DNA of 64,000 nt, from contig CM073324.1 in NCBI GenBank assembly GCA_037043015.1, forward strand, positions 2,163,413-2,227,412. The letters are read 5' to 3'. The position numbers and the translations under genes are program-made. The notes beneath the pieces are model-generated. The model ran no database searches. It was not told the origin of the DNA and saw only the letters and a list, made by a program, of their open reading frames with translations. Shown here piece after piece: positions 47,399 through 58,000 of the stretch (position 1 is its first letter; each line of letters starts with the position of its first letter). Source of the stretch: Bryum argenteum. Lineage: Eukaryota; Streptophyta; Bryopsida; Bryales; Bryaceae.

Positions 47399-49012
47399 TT
47401 ACGATTGAGCGCCAACAAGCGGAGCCGCTGTGCGGTTGTGAGAGCGGCCACCGTTTGTGTTCAGCAAGCGGTCGGCCCACCAGCGACGCCCGGATTCCGG
47501 CAGCGTGTGGATGGGGTCGTAGTAGGCGTACCGGCGGTCCAGCGCAGTCTCGTCAGACCGCTCGATCCGGGTCCTGTAGTTCTTCGTCCAGTAACTGATC
47601 CCCCGCTCGCGGTCGTACTCGGCCACCTGATGCACCCATCGTTTGCCCACGTAGGGCACATCGCAGACAACTCGAGGCGTTGCGAACCCGGGCAGGTAGC
47701 CCATCAGGTCGTGCTGCAGGGCCTGCGCGGTGGCCAGCGACACCCGCCAGTGCTCGGCCGACGGGATCATGTCGCACATGTAGAAGTAGTAGGGCGTGAC
47801 GCCAGCACCGTCCAAGAGCGCGAAGCATAAGTCAAGCAGCTGCCCGGCGCTGTCGTTGACCCCGTGAAGCAGCACGCCCTGGTTGCGGACGTCGCGGACC
47901 CCGGCATTGAGCATCGCGCGCGCAGCCTCGGCCACCAGCGGGGTCACCGACTGGGCGGCGTTCACGTGCGTGTGCACGGCGAGCGAGACCCCTCGTTCCC
48001 GGGCAGTTGTCGCCAGACGCGTCATCCCCTCGACGACGTCTTCCTGCAGCCAGTGCTGCGGCAGCCCCATCAGCGCCTTGGACGCCAGACGAATATCCCG
48101 GATGGACTCGATCTCCAGCAGCCCCGAGACGAACGCCTCAAGGCTCCTGAACGGCATATTGGCGACGTCGCCGCCAGAGACGACGACGTCGCGGACGCTC
48201 GGGGTGGCCCGCAGGTGGGTCAACATCGCAGTCTGCCTGTCGACGGGCAGCATATCGAACTTAAGCTTGGTGACGGCCGGGGTGGAGTTCCCCACCAGGT
48301 CCATCCGGGTGCAGAGCCCGCAGTATTGCGGGCAGGTGGGCAGGAGTTCGGCGAGGACTTTGGTGGGGTAGCGGTGGGTCAGGCCCTCTACAGCCCACAT
48401 CTCCTGCTCGTGCAGAGAGTCTCGCGCGGCGTACGGGTGGCTAGCCGCGGCGAGCCGGTCAGAGGCAACGGGGAGCATGTAGCGACGGACTGGGTCGGAC
48501 AGCATGGCGCGCGTGCTGGGCAGCGTGGTGGGTACCATGGTGTTCAGCATCTGCGGCGGTAGTAGCAGTGACATCGTCGCCTGCCCAGCCTGGTCGGCGG
48601 CGATGTCGGCGTAGAAGGACTCATCGAGCAGGTCGCCGTACACCCGGCGCAGCTGACGCAGGTCCTTTACGCTGTGGAGTCGCTGCCACTTCGCGCTGCG
48701 CCACTGCGCTTCAGTCACGTCGGCGAACCCGGGCAGCCTCCGCCAGTCAGGCTCGACGAGCTCCCGCGCTGTGTACTCGTACGGCTGCTCCAGCGCGGCG
48801 TCCTCCCGCCGCGAGCGCACCTTGGTTATGCACCGCTCCACGTCCGAACCGATGGATATGCTGCTCCAGGCCGCCCGGCGAATGGATTTCGACGCCCCGA
48901 TCGGGCTCGACGAGGTTCGCATCGACGTTGAGCAGCTCAACCTCGACGCCGGGTCGTCCCGGCAGGCGCGCTGTGGTGAAGGCGATGCGATCCAGGACGC
49001 GATGCTGGCCAT
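47399..49012 (-). CDS. kamA: KamA-family radical SAM protein (lysine 2,3-aminomutase-like), bacterial-type, intronless
   Basis: An uninterrupted 537-residue frame. The radical SAM cluster motif CPQYCGLC places Cys227, Cys231 and Cys234 to bind the 4Fe-4S cluster. VVSGGDVANMP (277-287) is the SAM-contacting GGD/GGE-type motif. VHTHVN and YYFYMCDMIPSAEHWRV follow. Lys457 in VPYVGKRW is the likely PLP lysine, but the clostridial lysine aminomutase PGGGGK motif is absent, so the substrate is uncertain. Text such as EQPYEYTARELVEPDW, MSLLLPPQMLNTMVP and GISYWTKNYRT is what I know from actinobacterial KamA proteins. GC content and GC at third codon positions are far above both flanks. The first in-frame ATG is 49012. 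Residues 1-57 precede the bacterial homology and look like a Ser/Ala/Arg-rich transit peptide. I infer horizontal transfer from an actinobacterium. No intron and no neighbouring bacterial gene is intact. Confidence 0.9.
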   Translation of the reverse strand: MASIASWIASPSPQRACRDDPASRLSCSTSMRTSSSPIGASKSIRRAAWSSISIGSDVERCITKVRSRREDAALEQPYEYTARELVEPDWRRLPGFADVTEAQWRSAKWQRLHSVKDLRQLRRVYGDLLDESFYADIAADQAGQATMSLLLPPQMLNTMVPTTLPSTRAMLSDPVRRYMLPVASDRLAAASHPYAARDSLHEQEMWAVEGLTHRYPTKVLAELLPTCPQYCGLCTRMDLVGNSTPAVTKLKFDMLPVDRQTAMLTHLRATPSVRDVVVSGGDVANMPFRSLEAFVSGLLEIESIRDIRLASKALMGLPQHWLQEDVVEGMTRLATTARERGVSLAVHTHVNAAQSVTPLVAEAARAMLNAGVRDVRNQGVLLHGVNDSAGQLLDLCFALLDGAGVTPYYFYMCDMIPSAEHWRVSLATAQALQHDLMGYLPGFATPRVVCDVPYVGKRWVHQVAEYDRERGISYWTKNYRTRIERSDETALDRRYAYYDPIHTLPESGRRWWADRLLNTNGGRSHNRTAAPLVGAQS

Positions 49013-49043
49013 TTTGGCCGAGCTGGTCAAGATTCACCACCCT
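48828..49043 (+). pseudogene. Truncated bacterial open frame antisense to the KamA 5' extension
   Basis: The plus strand reads MDMLLQAARRMDFDAPIGLD, then EVRIDVEQLNLDAG and DAIQDAMLAILAELVKIHH, before reaching plant-like sequence and a stop at 49050-49052. Codons are rich in G at position 1 and G/C at position 3, and the residue mix is normal for a globular actinobacterial protein, unlike the Ser/Arg-rich product of the opposite strand. I infer the 5' part of a divergent neighbour carried in with kamA and cut off at the integration junction near 49040. The family is not recognised. Confidence 0.5.
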
Positions 49044-49430
49044 GAATACTGAGTTCGACAGCTGAATTCAATGTCGGCGATTAAACGGATGCTCAGAATC
49101 CAATCAGTCTGCCGTCGAGGAAATCCTATCAATTTACTCAAAGTTTGAAGTGACTTCAGTCTTGAGCACCTGATGTCCTTGACCACAACCAATTCAGCTT
49201 CGAAGGTCCACAATTATGGACAGTTTCTAGCAAGAAAACTCAGCGGTTCAAGCTGCAGAATCCTGAATTCTGAGTTCTACAGCTGAATCCAAATTCCATT
49301 GTGTAACAATGGCTCAGAATCCAATCAAGTCTACACTCAAAGTTCTAAGTTCTTGACGACCTATCTTCACTACAGCCAGTTCAGCTGCAAAGAGCTCCAC
49401 GGGTTTGGACAGTTTCTAGCGAGGAAGGCA
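49041..49430 (+). repeat. Imperfect tandem duplication at the right edge of the bacterial insert
   Basis: CCTGAATACTGAGTTCGACA (49041) recurs as CCTGAATTCTGAGTTCTACA (49262). Each is followed in the same order by GCTCAGAATCCAATCA, a TCTTGA block, CAGTTCAGCT-type words and GGACAGTTTCTAGC. Copy lengths are about 221 and 170 bases. The bacterial-like sequence stops exactly where the first copy starts. Confidence 0.8.
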
Positions 49431-49882
49431 ATCCAAGCACATGGTTGACTGCAGTGCAGAGGGTTACGTCTGATGGACAAAGCCGTGGCTTCATATATCT
49501 GGAAGGCCAAGAGTTCGCCATCACGAGTTTTTCATGTCTTCCTTGTTTCATACATGCAGTGGTGGGGTCCTAGATGACAATCCTCAAGTCTCTCAATGTG
49601 GCAGTTAAGGAAATCAAGACACTTCGAAATGTGGGCTAGTTGACAAACGTTTCGGCACTTTCTGGCTGTCGAGGCTCTTTCCACATGTGTCATCTCAGTG
49701 CACATAATGGCTCAGCCATTATTTTTTTAGCACAGATTGTCTAACTTTGTACCCACGAGATTTCCGAACTGCCGCATCTCACACCTCAAAATGGCACATA
49801 GAATGATGCTACATAAATCGAGGTGTCTCATCTTCTAACTCCATCATCAATTCGAAAAGCACTTTTTATGCACATGCAATAT
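49431..49882. other. Intergenic sequence
   Basis: Contains family-A-like phrases (TCAAAATGGCACATAGAATG near 49790, also seen as TCAAAACGACACATGGAATT near 26135). No gene seen. Confidence 0.45.
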
Positions 49883-49990
49883 CACTAGTAAAAAAGTGGC
49901 TTGAGAACACCAGGTGCTATACCAACGAGTACATCACATGTGGAGACTTACACCTAGTACATTCATACTCAAGCCAATTTTCTACTAGTG
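49883..49990. mobile_element. CACTA-type MITE, copy 2 (108 bp) with TAT target duplication
   Basis: CACTAGTAAAAAAGTGGCTT at the left and CCAATTTTCTACTAGTG at the right, flanked by TAT on both sides (49880-49882 and 49991-49993), the 3-bp target duplication expected for En/Spm (CACTA). The tips match copy 1 at 41566; the middle is shorter and different. Confidence 0.88.
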
Positions 49991-49993
49991 TAT

Positions 49994-51112
49994 GAACTGG
50001 AAAACCACCATTGAAAGGGCACTGAAGTCTGAGTATTTGGTTTTTCTCACTCTTGGAAAGGGACTTACCAGCTTGAATGTTCCTCATACGCCCGAAAAGG
50101 GACTTAGCTAGTTAGCTGCTTGTTTCTCTTCCTGTGGATTTCGGCTGCAAAGTCAATCCATGTGAGTCAGTGAGTGTAACAGCATTGAATTTTGTGAGTA
50201 GGGGAGGTGGTTACTGGTCTGGGAAGAGACGTCGGACAATGGACTGGAAATGGATACACGAGTCTATGGAAAGTGATGGCTGGGGTCACCCGTGATTTGC
50301 GGCGTCGACTCGACACGCACAGCAAAAACGCATGGGCGTGGCGCCGCATCAAGAATGGACCACCTGGGAGTTTTTCATCTCCTCTCCTCTGAGTGAGGGC
50401 CCATTCCCATGTGCCACCGTTCCACTGTAGAAGCTTTTGAAAAATCATCTGTCAGGAAGATTATGAAGGACCATTCACATGTCTTCCCTCATAAGGTCGA
50501 CTGCCCTAAAACCACCAACTTAAGGATTCTGAGCTTTTTTTTGCAGAGTTATTCTTGGGGTATATTTTTCCCATGTAGGAAAGTTATTTTCTAACAGAAC
50601 GCAAATTTTTCGGAATTTTCTGCCCCATACTGAAATAGATACAAATTTCTTAAGGTAAAAGTACTTCGTGACCCAAACCCGATCTGTAGGTTTTCCCATT
50701 GTCACACCATGTGGTACCCAAAACCACCAGCTTTTTCTTTGCAGGGATTGGTCAATATTTGGTGTTTCTGGATATCAACTCTGGTGGTTTAAGAAAGGTC
50801 TACATATCAGAGATGGGGAAGGTGGTGGTTTTAGGACACTCGACTGTAATCCAAATTTAAGTTCACCTTTTGAGAGAATATTGGTCAGGAAGCACTATTC
50901 ATCCTCAAAAAGGTAGAGACAAGAGGAAAGCCTCCAATTTTGTATTACGGGTTCTAATTTCATTTCAAGGGCTTGACATCTCCCCTTGGCAGGCCCATGA
51001 AATCTAACTGGCTCTTATGAAACGAATTACAGGTTGGGTTTTAGGGGAATGGCCTGTTTTTGGAGACCCTCTCAATTTTTGAGGGACGGGTCTAACATGA
51101 GAATGGGTCCTA
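49994..51112. other. Intergenic sequence
   Basis: Open frames of 60-93 codons overlap on both strands near 50170-50450 with no motif. ACCACCAACTT-type phrases near 50515 and CCACCAGCTTTTT near 50725 are a weak local duplication. No gene recognised. Confidence 0.45.
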
Positions 51113-51490
51113 AGAGCATGCCCAACCCTCTGCTCCTGGCGGGGTCGCTGGGCTCGCACGGGCCGCTCGGGTGGATGTTGAAACCCAACTGTTAGGCCGG
51201 AAGGCAGAGTGGACGAAAAGGCTGCTCACGAATCACTGTTTCTAACAAGCCACTTGTTATAAAAATTAATTTCTTCCAATGAAATCTCCGCTACATGTCA
51301 CTCTCCCATTGATTAATAGGGATGCTAAAATGTAAGTAAAGGCACTAGATAACTTTGTGTTATGATGTGCTAAAATTTAGGAGACTTCAGCCCTCGTGGC
51401 CGGGTTATAGGGATAGTGCGTAGATTGGGGTTCCTCACACTCCAAAGAAGGCTCTACTCTCCGGCCAATAATGTGGGTTGGACATGCTCT
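51113..51490. mobile_element. MITE with AGAGCATGCCCAACCC ends (378 bp)
   Basis: AGAGCATGCCCAACCCTC at the left is inverted as GTGGGTTGGACATGCTCT at the right (one or two mismatches over 17 bases). TA lies outside the left tip and AA outside the right, so the superfamily is unresolved. No coding sequence. Confidence 0.7.
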
Positions 51491-52291
51491 AAGAGCCTCT
51501 CGCCATGATCCAACCGAGTTGTATGTATTTGAGGGTGAGGGTGGCTTCCATGCAACTTGGAGATACCCCATAAAAAATAGTAGTAGTTTGTTTTTTTAGA
51601 GTCCCCGCTTGCCAAGAGAGCTTGGCAAGCCCTTTTGATAATATGGGTCACTCTCTTTCCTAAGTTAGGAGGGTTTCCCTCCTTGTAGCTACATTCCTTT
51701 TCCTCCATTTTTTTAAGAAGTTGCTTTTCTATCCTTTAATAAAATTGAGTGGGGAGATATGATGGCACGGTCCACACATGAGAGCGAACTGCTTTTTATT
51801 TAATATCTTAATTAATTCAAGAGTTATCTAAACTTAATTCAAGTCTAGCTACAATAGAAATTGTGAAATGATACCGCTTGGTTGGAGCATGGGGAAGTGC
51901 CGGATCACTGTAAACCAGTGCTATGAGCGTTTCTCGGTGGTTAGGGAAGGTGAGGGGTAAAGAGCCCCTTAAATTTTTGATATATAGGCTTAGAATGCCA
52001 AGGAGTAAGAATGTAAGATTCCGAAGAAACTTGGGACTGCAGGCTCCATTTTTGAATTCAAAATTATCAAAAACGGTCGTCGGGGTTCATATCGAAATTT
52101 TCCAGGATTCTGAAGAAAACATCCCATTTGCTGATGAGGCTCCGAGAAACGCGCCCTAAGGGTAGAGAAACTCTAATTAGAAAGTTCCCCTGTGTACCCA
52201 TGATTGGAATCATTGGATCTACAAGAGGATATTTCATCATCCATAGAAGGATGAATGTTTTCGTGGATGAACGTGCGCCTATTCCACATCC
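51491..52291. other. Intergenic sequence
   Basis: AT-rich with no recognised gene. Frames at 51923-52159 (+) and 52067-52357 (-) overlap and have no motif. Confidence 0.4.
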
Positions 52292-52402
52292 ATGCAGGTA
52301 GCGAGCTCCGCTGCAGTGAAGCATGGCGCTGCAGGTGGCGAGCTCAGCTGCTGTCAAGTGGCGAGCTCAGCTGCCGTGAAGCATGGCGCTGCAGGTGGCA
52401 AC
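52292..52402 (+). repeat. GC-rich minisatellite in the upstream region of the 52.56-kb gene
   Basis: Three imperfect copies of a 30-40-base unit built from GGTGGCGAGCTCAGCTGC and GTGAAGCATGGCGCTGCA. It ends about 160 bases before the start codon of the next gene, so it is in the promoter or leader. Confidence 0.85.
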
Positions 52403-52563
52403 AAGACGACGTTCATGAATAAATTGCGCCGCCAGCGCACTCCCCGATTCACAATTCTACAACACCCTCAACGTTATCAGTCCAAAGATTTAGAGAGAAG
52501 TGCATGCAGATCATATAATCACCTACCAGAATAGGCAACTTCGTCGGTGATCGATCAATCGAA

Positions 52564-54290
52564 ATGGGTAAAGCTTCGGAAACCAACGATCAGTCGGTAT
52601 CGTTCGATGTTAAGGTACGTCTACAATCAACTCACCCCATCCTCCTGAAGCAGGACTCCAATGTGAGTTAAAATCGGAAAGGATCGAAACACAAGAGTTG
52701 GCACATTTCCAAGAAAATTCGGTTTTCAGTGACCATGCATACCAAGAATGTGTCGATGTTTGTGATGGTTTAGTGGGCTTGGACGATGCGGTAGCAGTAG
52801 CGGCTGGGGGTTTTGGGTGCAATGTCCGCAAGCAGTAAGTTTTTTCTATCAGGCAACTTCCATAGCAATAGATTTGTTGCAGCTTCAAGGGTTTCGAGAG
52901 GCTAAACTCTAATCTACACGAAGCAGGAGAAAGGAGAGATTTACTTCTTCTTCAGACCCAAAGTGGGAGTTGAAGAGCCGCACAGTGGCGATGATGTACA
53001 GCGCATGTTCTTCGTCCTTCGACCTCAAGCTGCTGAAAACCCTGTCCAGGAGAAGCAAACCTCAGACTCCGGTAAGCAACATTTGTAGGGTTCTCTGAAG
53101 CTCACCAGTTTTAGGGTATCCGGCATGACTCGCCTGACTCCCCTGTGCAGGAAAGGAGGGGGAGTTGACAAAAGTACACGAGGAAACCGGCGCCGGACCT
53201 GACAATGCTGTGAGCGAGAAAGAAGCCACAGAAGCAGAACATGATGACAAGAAGCCCACCGAGAAAACTTCAGACGAAGAGAAGAACGGTCATAAGAGCG
53301 AGAAGGTCATCGAGACGGAGGAAGGCGACAAAGTCGAGGTATCCATCTCAATTCTCTATTGCTTCCTGAAACAATCATGTATGTTGGATTAAATGGTCGA
53401 TTGTTCAGAAAGTGGAGATTGGAGATAAGCCCCTGTTTCGATACATCGTGATGGGGCGGAAGAGCCTTCCCGATAAGTCGAAGGGCAAGACCAGGCCTTA
53501 CTGGGGTTTTGTGGAGCTTGTCACCACCAACCCTGAAGATCTGAAAGCAGTGCTATCTGAGGGTAAGTGATTAAGCCTGTCGATTAACATCCATTGATTT
53601 GCAGAAGACTGTGACTCTGATTTGCCGAAGACTTTGGTTCATGTAGAGGAATACGATACCAAAACACTTGGTCATCGCGTGAACCCCGCGGCTAGGCCTG
53701 TCGGTGAGGGTCGGTACAGCATCGTTCAACATCACCCAGAAAATGGGCAGCCCAGCACCCATCTCGTTTACAAGCTTGAGCGCCCTGGTCCTCACAAGAA
53801 GCACGACCCTCAAGATGCCATGAACATTGAGCCCCAGGCATCCTTCGTCATTCAGGTACACACTTCAATCTATTCAATGTAGAGGGTACATCGGGAGATT
53901 ATGAAATTGAATGATAAAGAGTTATTTCACTGGATGTGTGAAAGTATTTACGTGAGATTTTATTGCTGGCAGGTGAAGAACCCGAAGCAGCCGACGCCAC
54001 CAGAAGCGCGTGCAGGGAGCAAGAGGTCAGCGCTGTTGCCTGCGAAACTGCTTGGGCAGCTGGGGACGAAACGATTCGTGCCACTCGACCCTCCGGACAT
54101 TCTGAATTACGAGGGTGTGGAATTCATTCTCATCTCAACAGATGACGAGCTCTTGGATGAGGAGGTCGATGAGGAGCTCGAAACCTCCGACAACTTGTCC
54201 GCGCTCGTGCCTGATATCATGGCGTTGGTTGTCATGTCCAAGGATCATGAGAAGCTCATCAGGCCCCTCATTGAGGGCGTCTGGTCGTAG
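52564..54290 (+). CDS. Conserved protein of unknown function (354 residues)
   Basis: Six exons join in frame: 52564-52614, 52927-53071, 53151-53338, 53409-53562, 53647-53855, 53973-54290, all GT-AG. The protein begins MGKASETNDQSVSFDVKEKG. Blocks in order: GEIYFFFRPKVGVEEPHSGD (about 19-38), DDVQRMFFVLRP, an acidic Lys/Glu/Thr-rich linker (about 75-128), KPLFRYIVMGRKSLPD, YWGFVELVTTNPEDLKAVL, YDTKTLGHRVNPAARPVGEG, RYSIVQHHP, DAMNIEPQASFVIQVKNPKQ, and near the end KRFVPLDPPDILNYEGVEFI. The pattern (GEIxFFYRP at the start, GxY near 'PAARP.GEG', NIEPxxSFVIxVKNP, DPPxxLNYEG) is one I recall from uncharacterised fungal and bacterial proteins. I cannot name a domain or function. No signal peptide or membrane segment; probably soluble. 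Confidence 0.85.
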
Positions 54291-55058
54291 CCTGTCAACT
54301 TGACTTTACTTTTGTAGACCCAGTTAGTTTCTTAGTTGCAAATTAGGGGTTCACAATAAGAGCAGTGAGGTGCTGCTTGTATTGTTATTACTCCTATCAA
54401 CGGCACTGTAATGAAGCATTTTGTTTACCTCGCTTATTATCAATGTAGTGTGGAGGGCTCTGAGAATCGACTCGGATATCTGCAACGCAGAAATATCTCT
54501 GAAGTTGTTATTCTTAGCTGACTGCACTAATTCATTTCCAGTACTGGTTCTTATTCCTGCGTATATTTCTACGGTTCGTTCAACGTACTGAAATATGAAT
54601 ACTAGAAATTTCCGGGATGACCTGTCACATAGCACAATTCATGAGAGACGAAGTTCTTACGGGAAGGGGCGTGAAAACAAAGCCACAGTTTGTAAATTGC
54701 GATAGCCAAATTCTTGGTTTTCTGACTTCCAATATGGAACCGAAAGTTACTCGTTCTAAATCGAACAGCGATACAAGATACAAGTGGAGAGGAGAGAAAC
54801 CAACAGAGGTGAAGTAAATCAATACATTCTGAACTGCTCTTTGTAAAGTCTTCACTAAAAAGAATCGATGATTGCTAATCGCTACAGTTTAATTTGTCGA
54901 CACCATCAGTGAACTAGTGATGTTTCATACTGATCTCACCGTGACCTGCTCCATTGCTAGTCTTTTCCTGCAGTTCCAGCAGGACCACTACTATCTCTAT
55001 GATTAACTAAACAGCAGAAACCCATGGCTGTGTACAGAGAGGTACCTAATGATGCGTC
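54291..55058. other. Convergent intergenic region
   Basis: Lies between two convergent genes and should hold both 3' untranslated regions. Overlapping frames on both strands have no motif. Confidence 0.5.
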
Positions 55059-58000
55059 CTACGTAAAGATGGTGATGACATCTCGTCTATAACCTCGCAC
55101 CATGAGTAGTCTTGGGACGTTCGCCACTAGTAAATCGATGTACTCCATGTAGCAGAAAGCAGGGTGGCGAGGGGGTGGTGGGGGCAGGCTTACTAGAACT
55201 ACCGCCGCCGTTCTCGAGTATTTTAATATGATAGAATTGAGTTTTAATGTCGTATACAAAAATTTGTTCACCTGCCAATTTCCAACATATATCAGCAACA
55301 TGAATAACAACAGCACTGAACCCTTAAAGGAAATCGACGTCTAGGTTAACCGAGAATCCTCTCTTGGACGGCTTACACCAAAAAAAAAAAAAGGACACCC
55401 AGATACGAGCAGAAGCAATAGGGGTTTGCTGTGAATTCAATATCGAGTGAGTAATATTTTGACGAATGTCCTCACCTGGTGATCGTTGAAAGAAGTGTAA
55501 TCAGTCTCGAACTTGGTGGGACCATCAACACCTTGCTTCATTTCCTCGACACGAACGGAGATTCGCTTGCGAGCTTTGGAAAATGCATCCATGGCACCAT
55601 CACGTTGTACTATATTGGTGTCTTCATGGTTATCCTCCCACGACTTCATGGTGACGACAATCACTTCCGCTTGCATTCGCAAATCATATAAAAATTTCTT
55701 CACGTCTGCTTTAAGTTCCTCAGCCTCGGTTTCCTCCTCGGCAATGCAAAACACCTGTGATGGCAAAGGATAGCTAGTTAGCCGCGAGACCTCGATTGCT
55801 TACGTAACGCATCATAAGTGACATCCAAGAGTGCAGGGAAGCGTACCTGGATTTTGCAGCTATCGAAACATTCTTTCGCCCGAAGCAACTGAGATAAGAG
55901 TAGCATAAGGCCACCATCACGGACAATCCAGTACAAGTCAATTGTACCATACTGCCTGTCGTACTCGCCGGGCCACTCATCCAGACCCTTCACCAAGACA
56001 ACAGCTTTGTTTGCAGTGGAGCAGTCGTTGATGATGGAGTAGAAATTGTTTGGCACTGCGCTGTGGGATCTGTCCCTCCATATCTCAGGATACCGCATGC
56101 ACACAATGTTAGGTTTCAAATTGGCGAGTCCCATAGTCTGAATCACACCCCGGAACCCATCCAGGAGTGTTCTGGCCACAATCACCTCCGCCACTCCTTC
56201 ACATTTCTTCTCCTGAATGTACGTACCCAGCAGCTTGCCAGCCTGAAAACCGTAACTGTGTTAAGGCGATGCATCATTCAAGCGTTATATGATGAGCCTG
56301 CAGTGAAGTAATTGTATACTTCACAGCTAAATTCGACCTCAAAGATAAGCTACTCACTGAATCCGTCATATGAAGTTGGTTTCATGTGACATACTTTTTA
56401 AGATGTATCGAATTAGACTTGTTGAAATTAGAAATATTCCTAGTTAGAATCTAGGTCGTTGTGGTACCTGACGAGCATCTTCATTTCTAAGCTTGTAATC
56501 GCCTTCTAAGATGGAGATGAATAAGGACATTCCACGGCCCTTCTTTTTCATGCAATTTGCAAACTCCGCCAGCTTTGGATGACAAGGAGCATCATTCGGC
56601 AGGATACCCCACGGTCTGCAGAAGATAAGAGGAATGGGGTACCAGTTTTTGGGATGTACTTGAGTGGCTGCAGAAAAAAAAGATCGTCTCAGTCCTGGGC
56701 ACCACTACGAAATGTCTACACATTCTGCAGCATGTATACTTAAATGCAACAAGAGTCATTTTAACAGAAGCACGTCGTTTAGTTTAAGCGCACCTCCAAG
56801 AGAGCGTAGACTTCGCAAGGCAAGTTGGAAGTAGGCACTTTTGAATCCATCCCCCCAATCACCACCTTTGCCTTTGATGCTAACATACCAGTATAGCAAG
56901 CTCGCCAATGCCAGTGAGACCACGGTAAATAACCATGAAATTACGAACATGATGACTGCATCCACACACATTTGAACAGCCTTGTCATGACTTCCGAAAA
57001 CACAAAGCAACAACAGTAGAAATTTCTTATCATAAATTTGGCATTGATGATAGGTTCTAAAGGCAAAACTACATTCGAAGTTGCTCAACTAAATCTGTAG
57101 GCCATTATACTGCTATACTTTTGCTGACGATGACCACAATAGGATGGAGAAGAAGCAGAAGACCCGATACTCACCGATGCAAAGCACAGCACCCAAAAGA
57201 GAAAAGCTCCAGTGGTGGTATTTCCAGCGAGGGCGCCAGCTGGGTGCGTCTAGAAGCTCAAGTAAAAGGCAAGACAAGTTGACACCTCCATAGCACATGA
57301 GGAAGAACATAGTTATGACTGGAGTGATAAGGTCAAGGTTGCCAATAACCACACAGCTCGAGCAGATGAACATGGTAGCCAGCGTTGCTAAGTGGGGCTC
57401 AACACCGTCAGGGGCCTTAAAGTACTTCAGAACAGGGAGAATGTCGTCATTGGCAATGGCAGCCAAAAGTCTAGGTGCCCCTGTTAAACTCTGCAGAGCA
57501 GCACCAAGCGTGGACAAGATCACTCCTACTTGCACCACCCATGCTACTGGCCATGCGACTGTCGCTGTTAACAATCTGTTCACAAGTTACAACTTGTACG
57601 TCATTCTTGGACAACATAGACTTGCACTTCGTGCCTACTGTACAATACCTGAAACTAAGGCATTGTACACGAATTGCTCAAACAAGTTGAAAGCTCTAAA
57701 AAATCTTCTGCTTCAGGATATCGTACACTAGATAAGGAAAAAGAATGCGGAAGATCTTCTTGAAAGTGAATGCACGATATTTAAGAAAAATGCATCTCAT
57801 ACATATATATTCAAAAAATCGCAGTGATAAGCTATACCTGTCCGTTAGCAGCTGCTCTCTAGTGGCCACTGCCCCAAACATGAACACGGACACTATGTAC
57901 AAAGCAGTGGTGGTGCCAATAGCTGATAATGTACCCACGGGAATAGACTTTTGTGTGTCCTTCAAAGATGCTGAACGATTTGAACCTGCCATGATACCGG

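Noticed and set aside
49013..49030. Upstream TTG (49030) as KamA start
   Set aside because: TTG is not a normal plant start. The first ATG is at 49012, and the frame has a stop at 49036-49034.
47393..49065. Plus-strand frames of 145, 162, 165 and 232 codons across the KamA island
   Set aside because: High GC content suppresses stop codons in all frames. Only the minus frame contains the radical SAM and KamA motifs. The short plus frame at 48828-49043 is kept separately because its codon pattern is protein-like.
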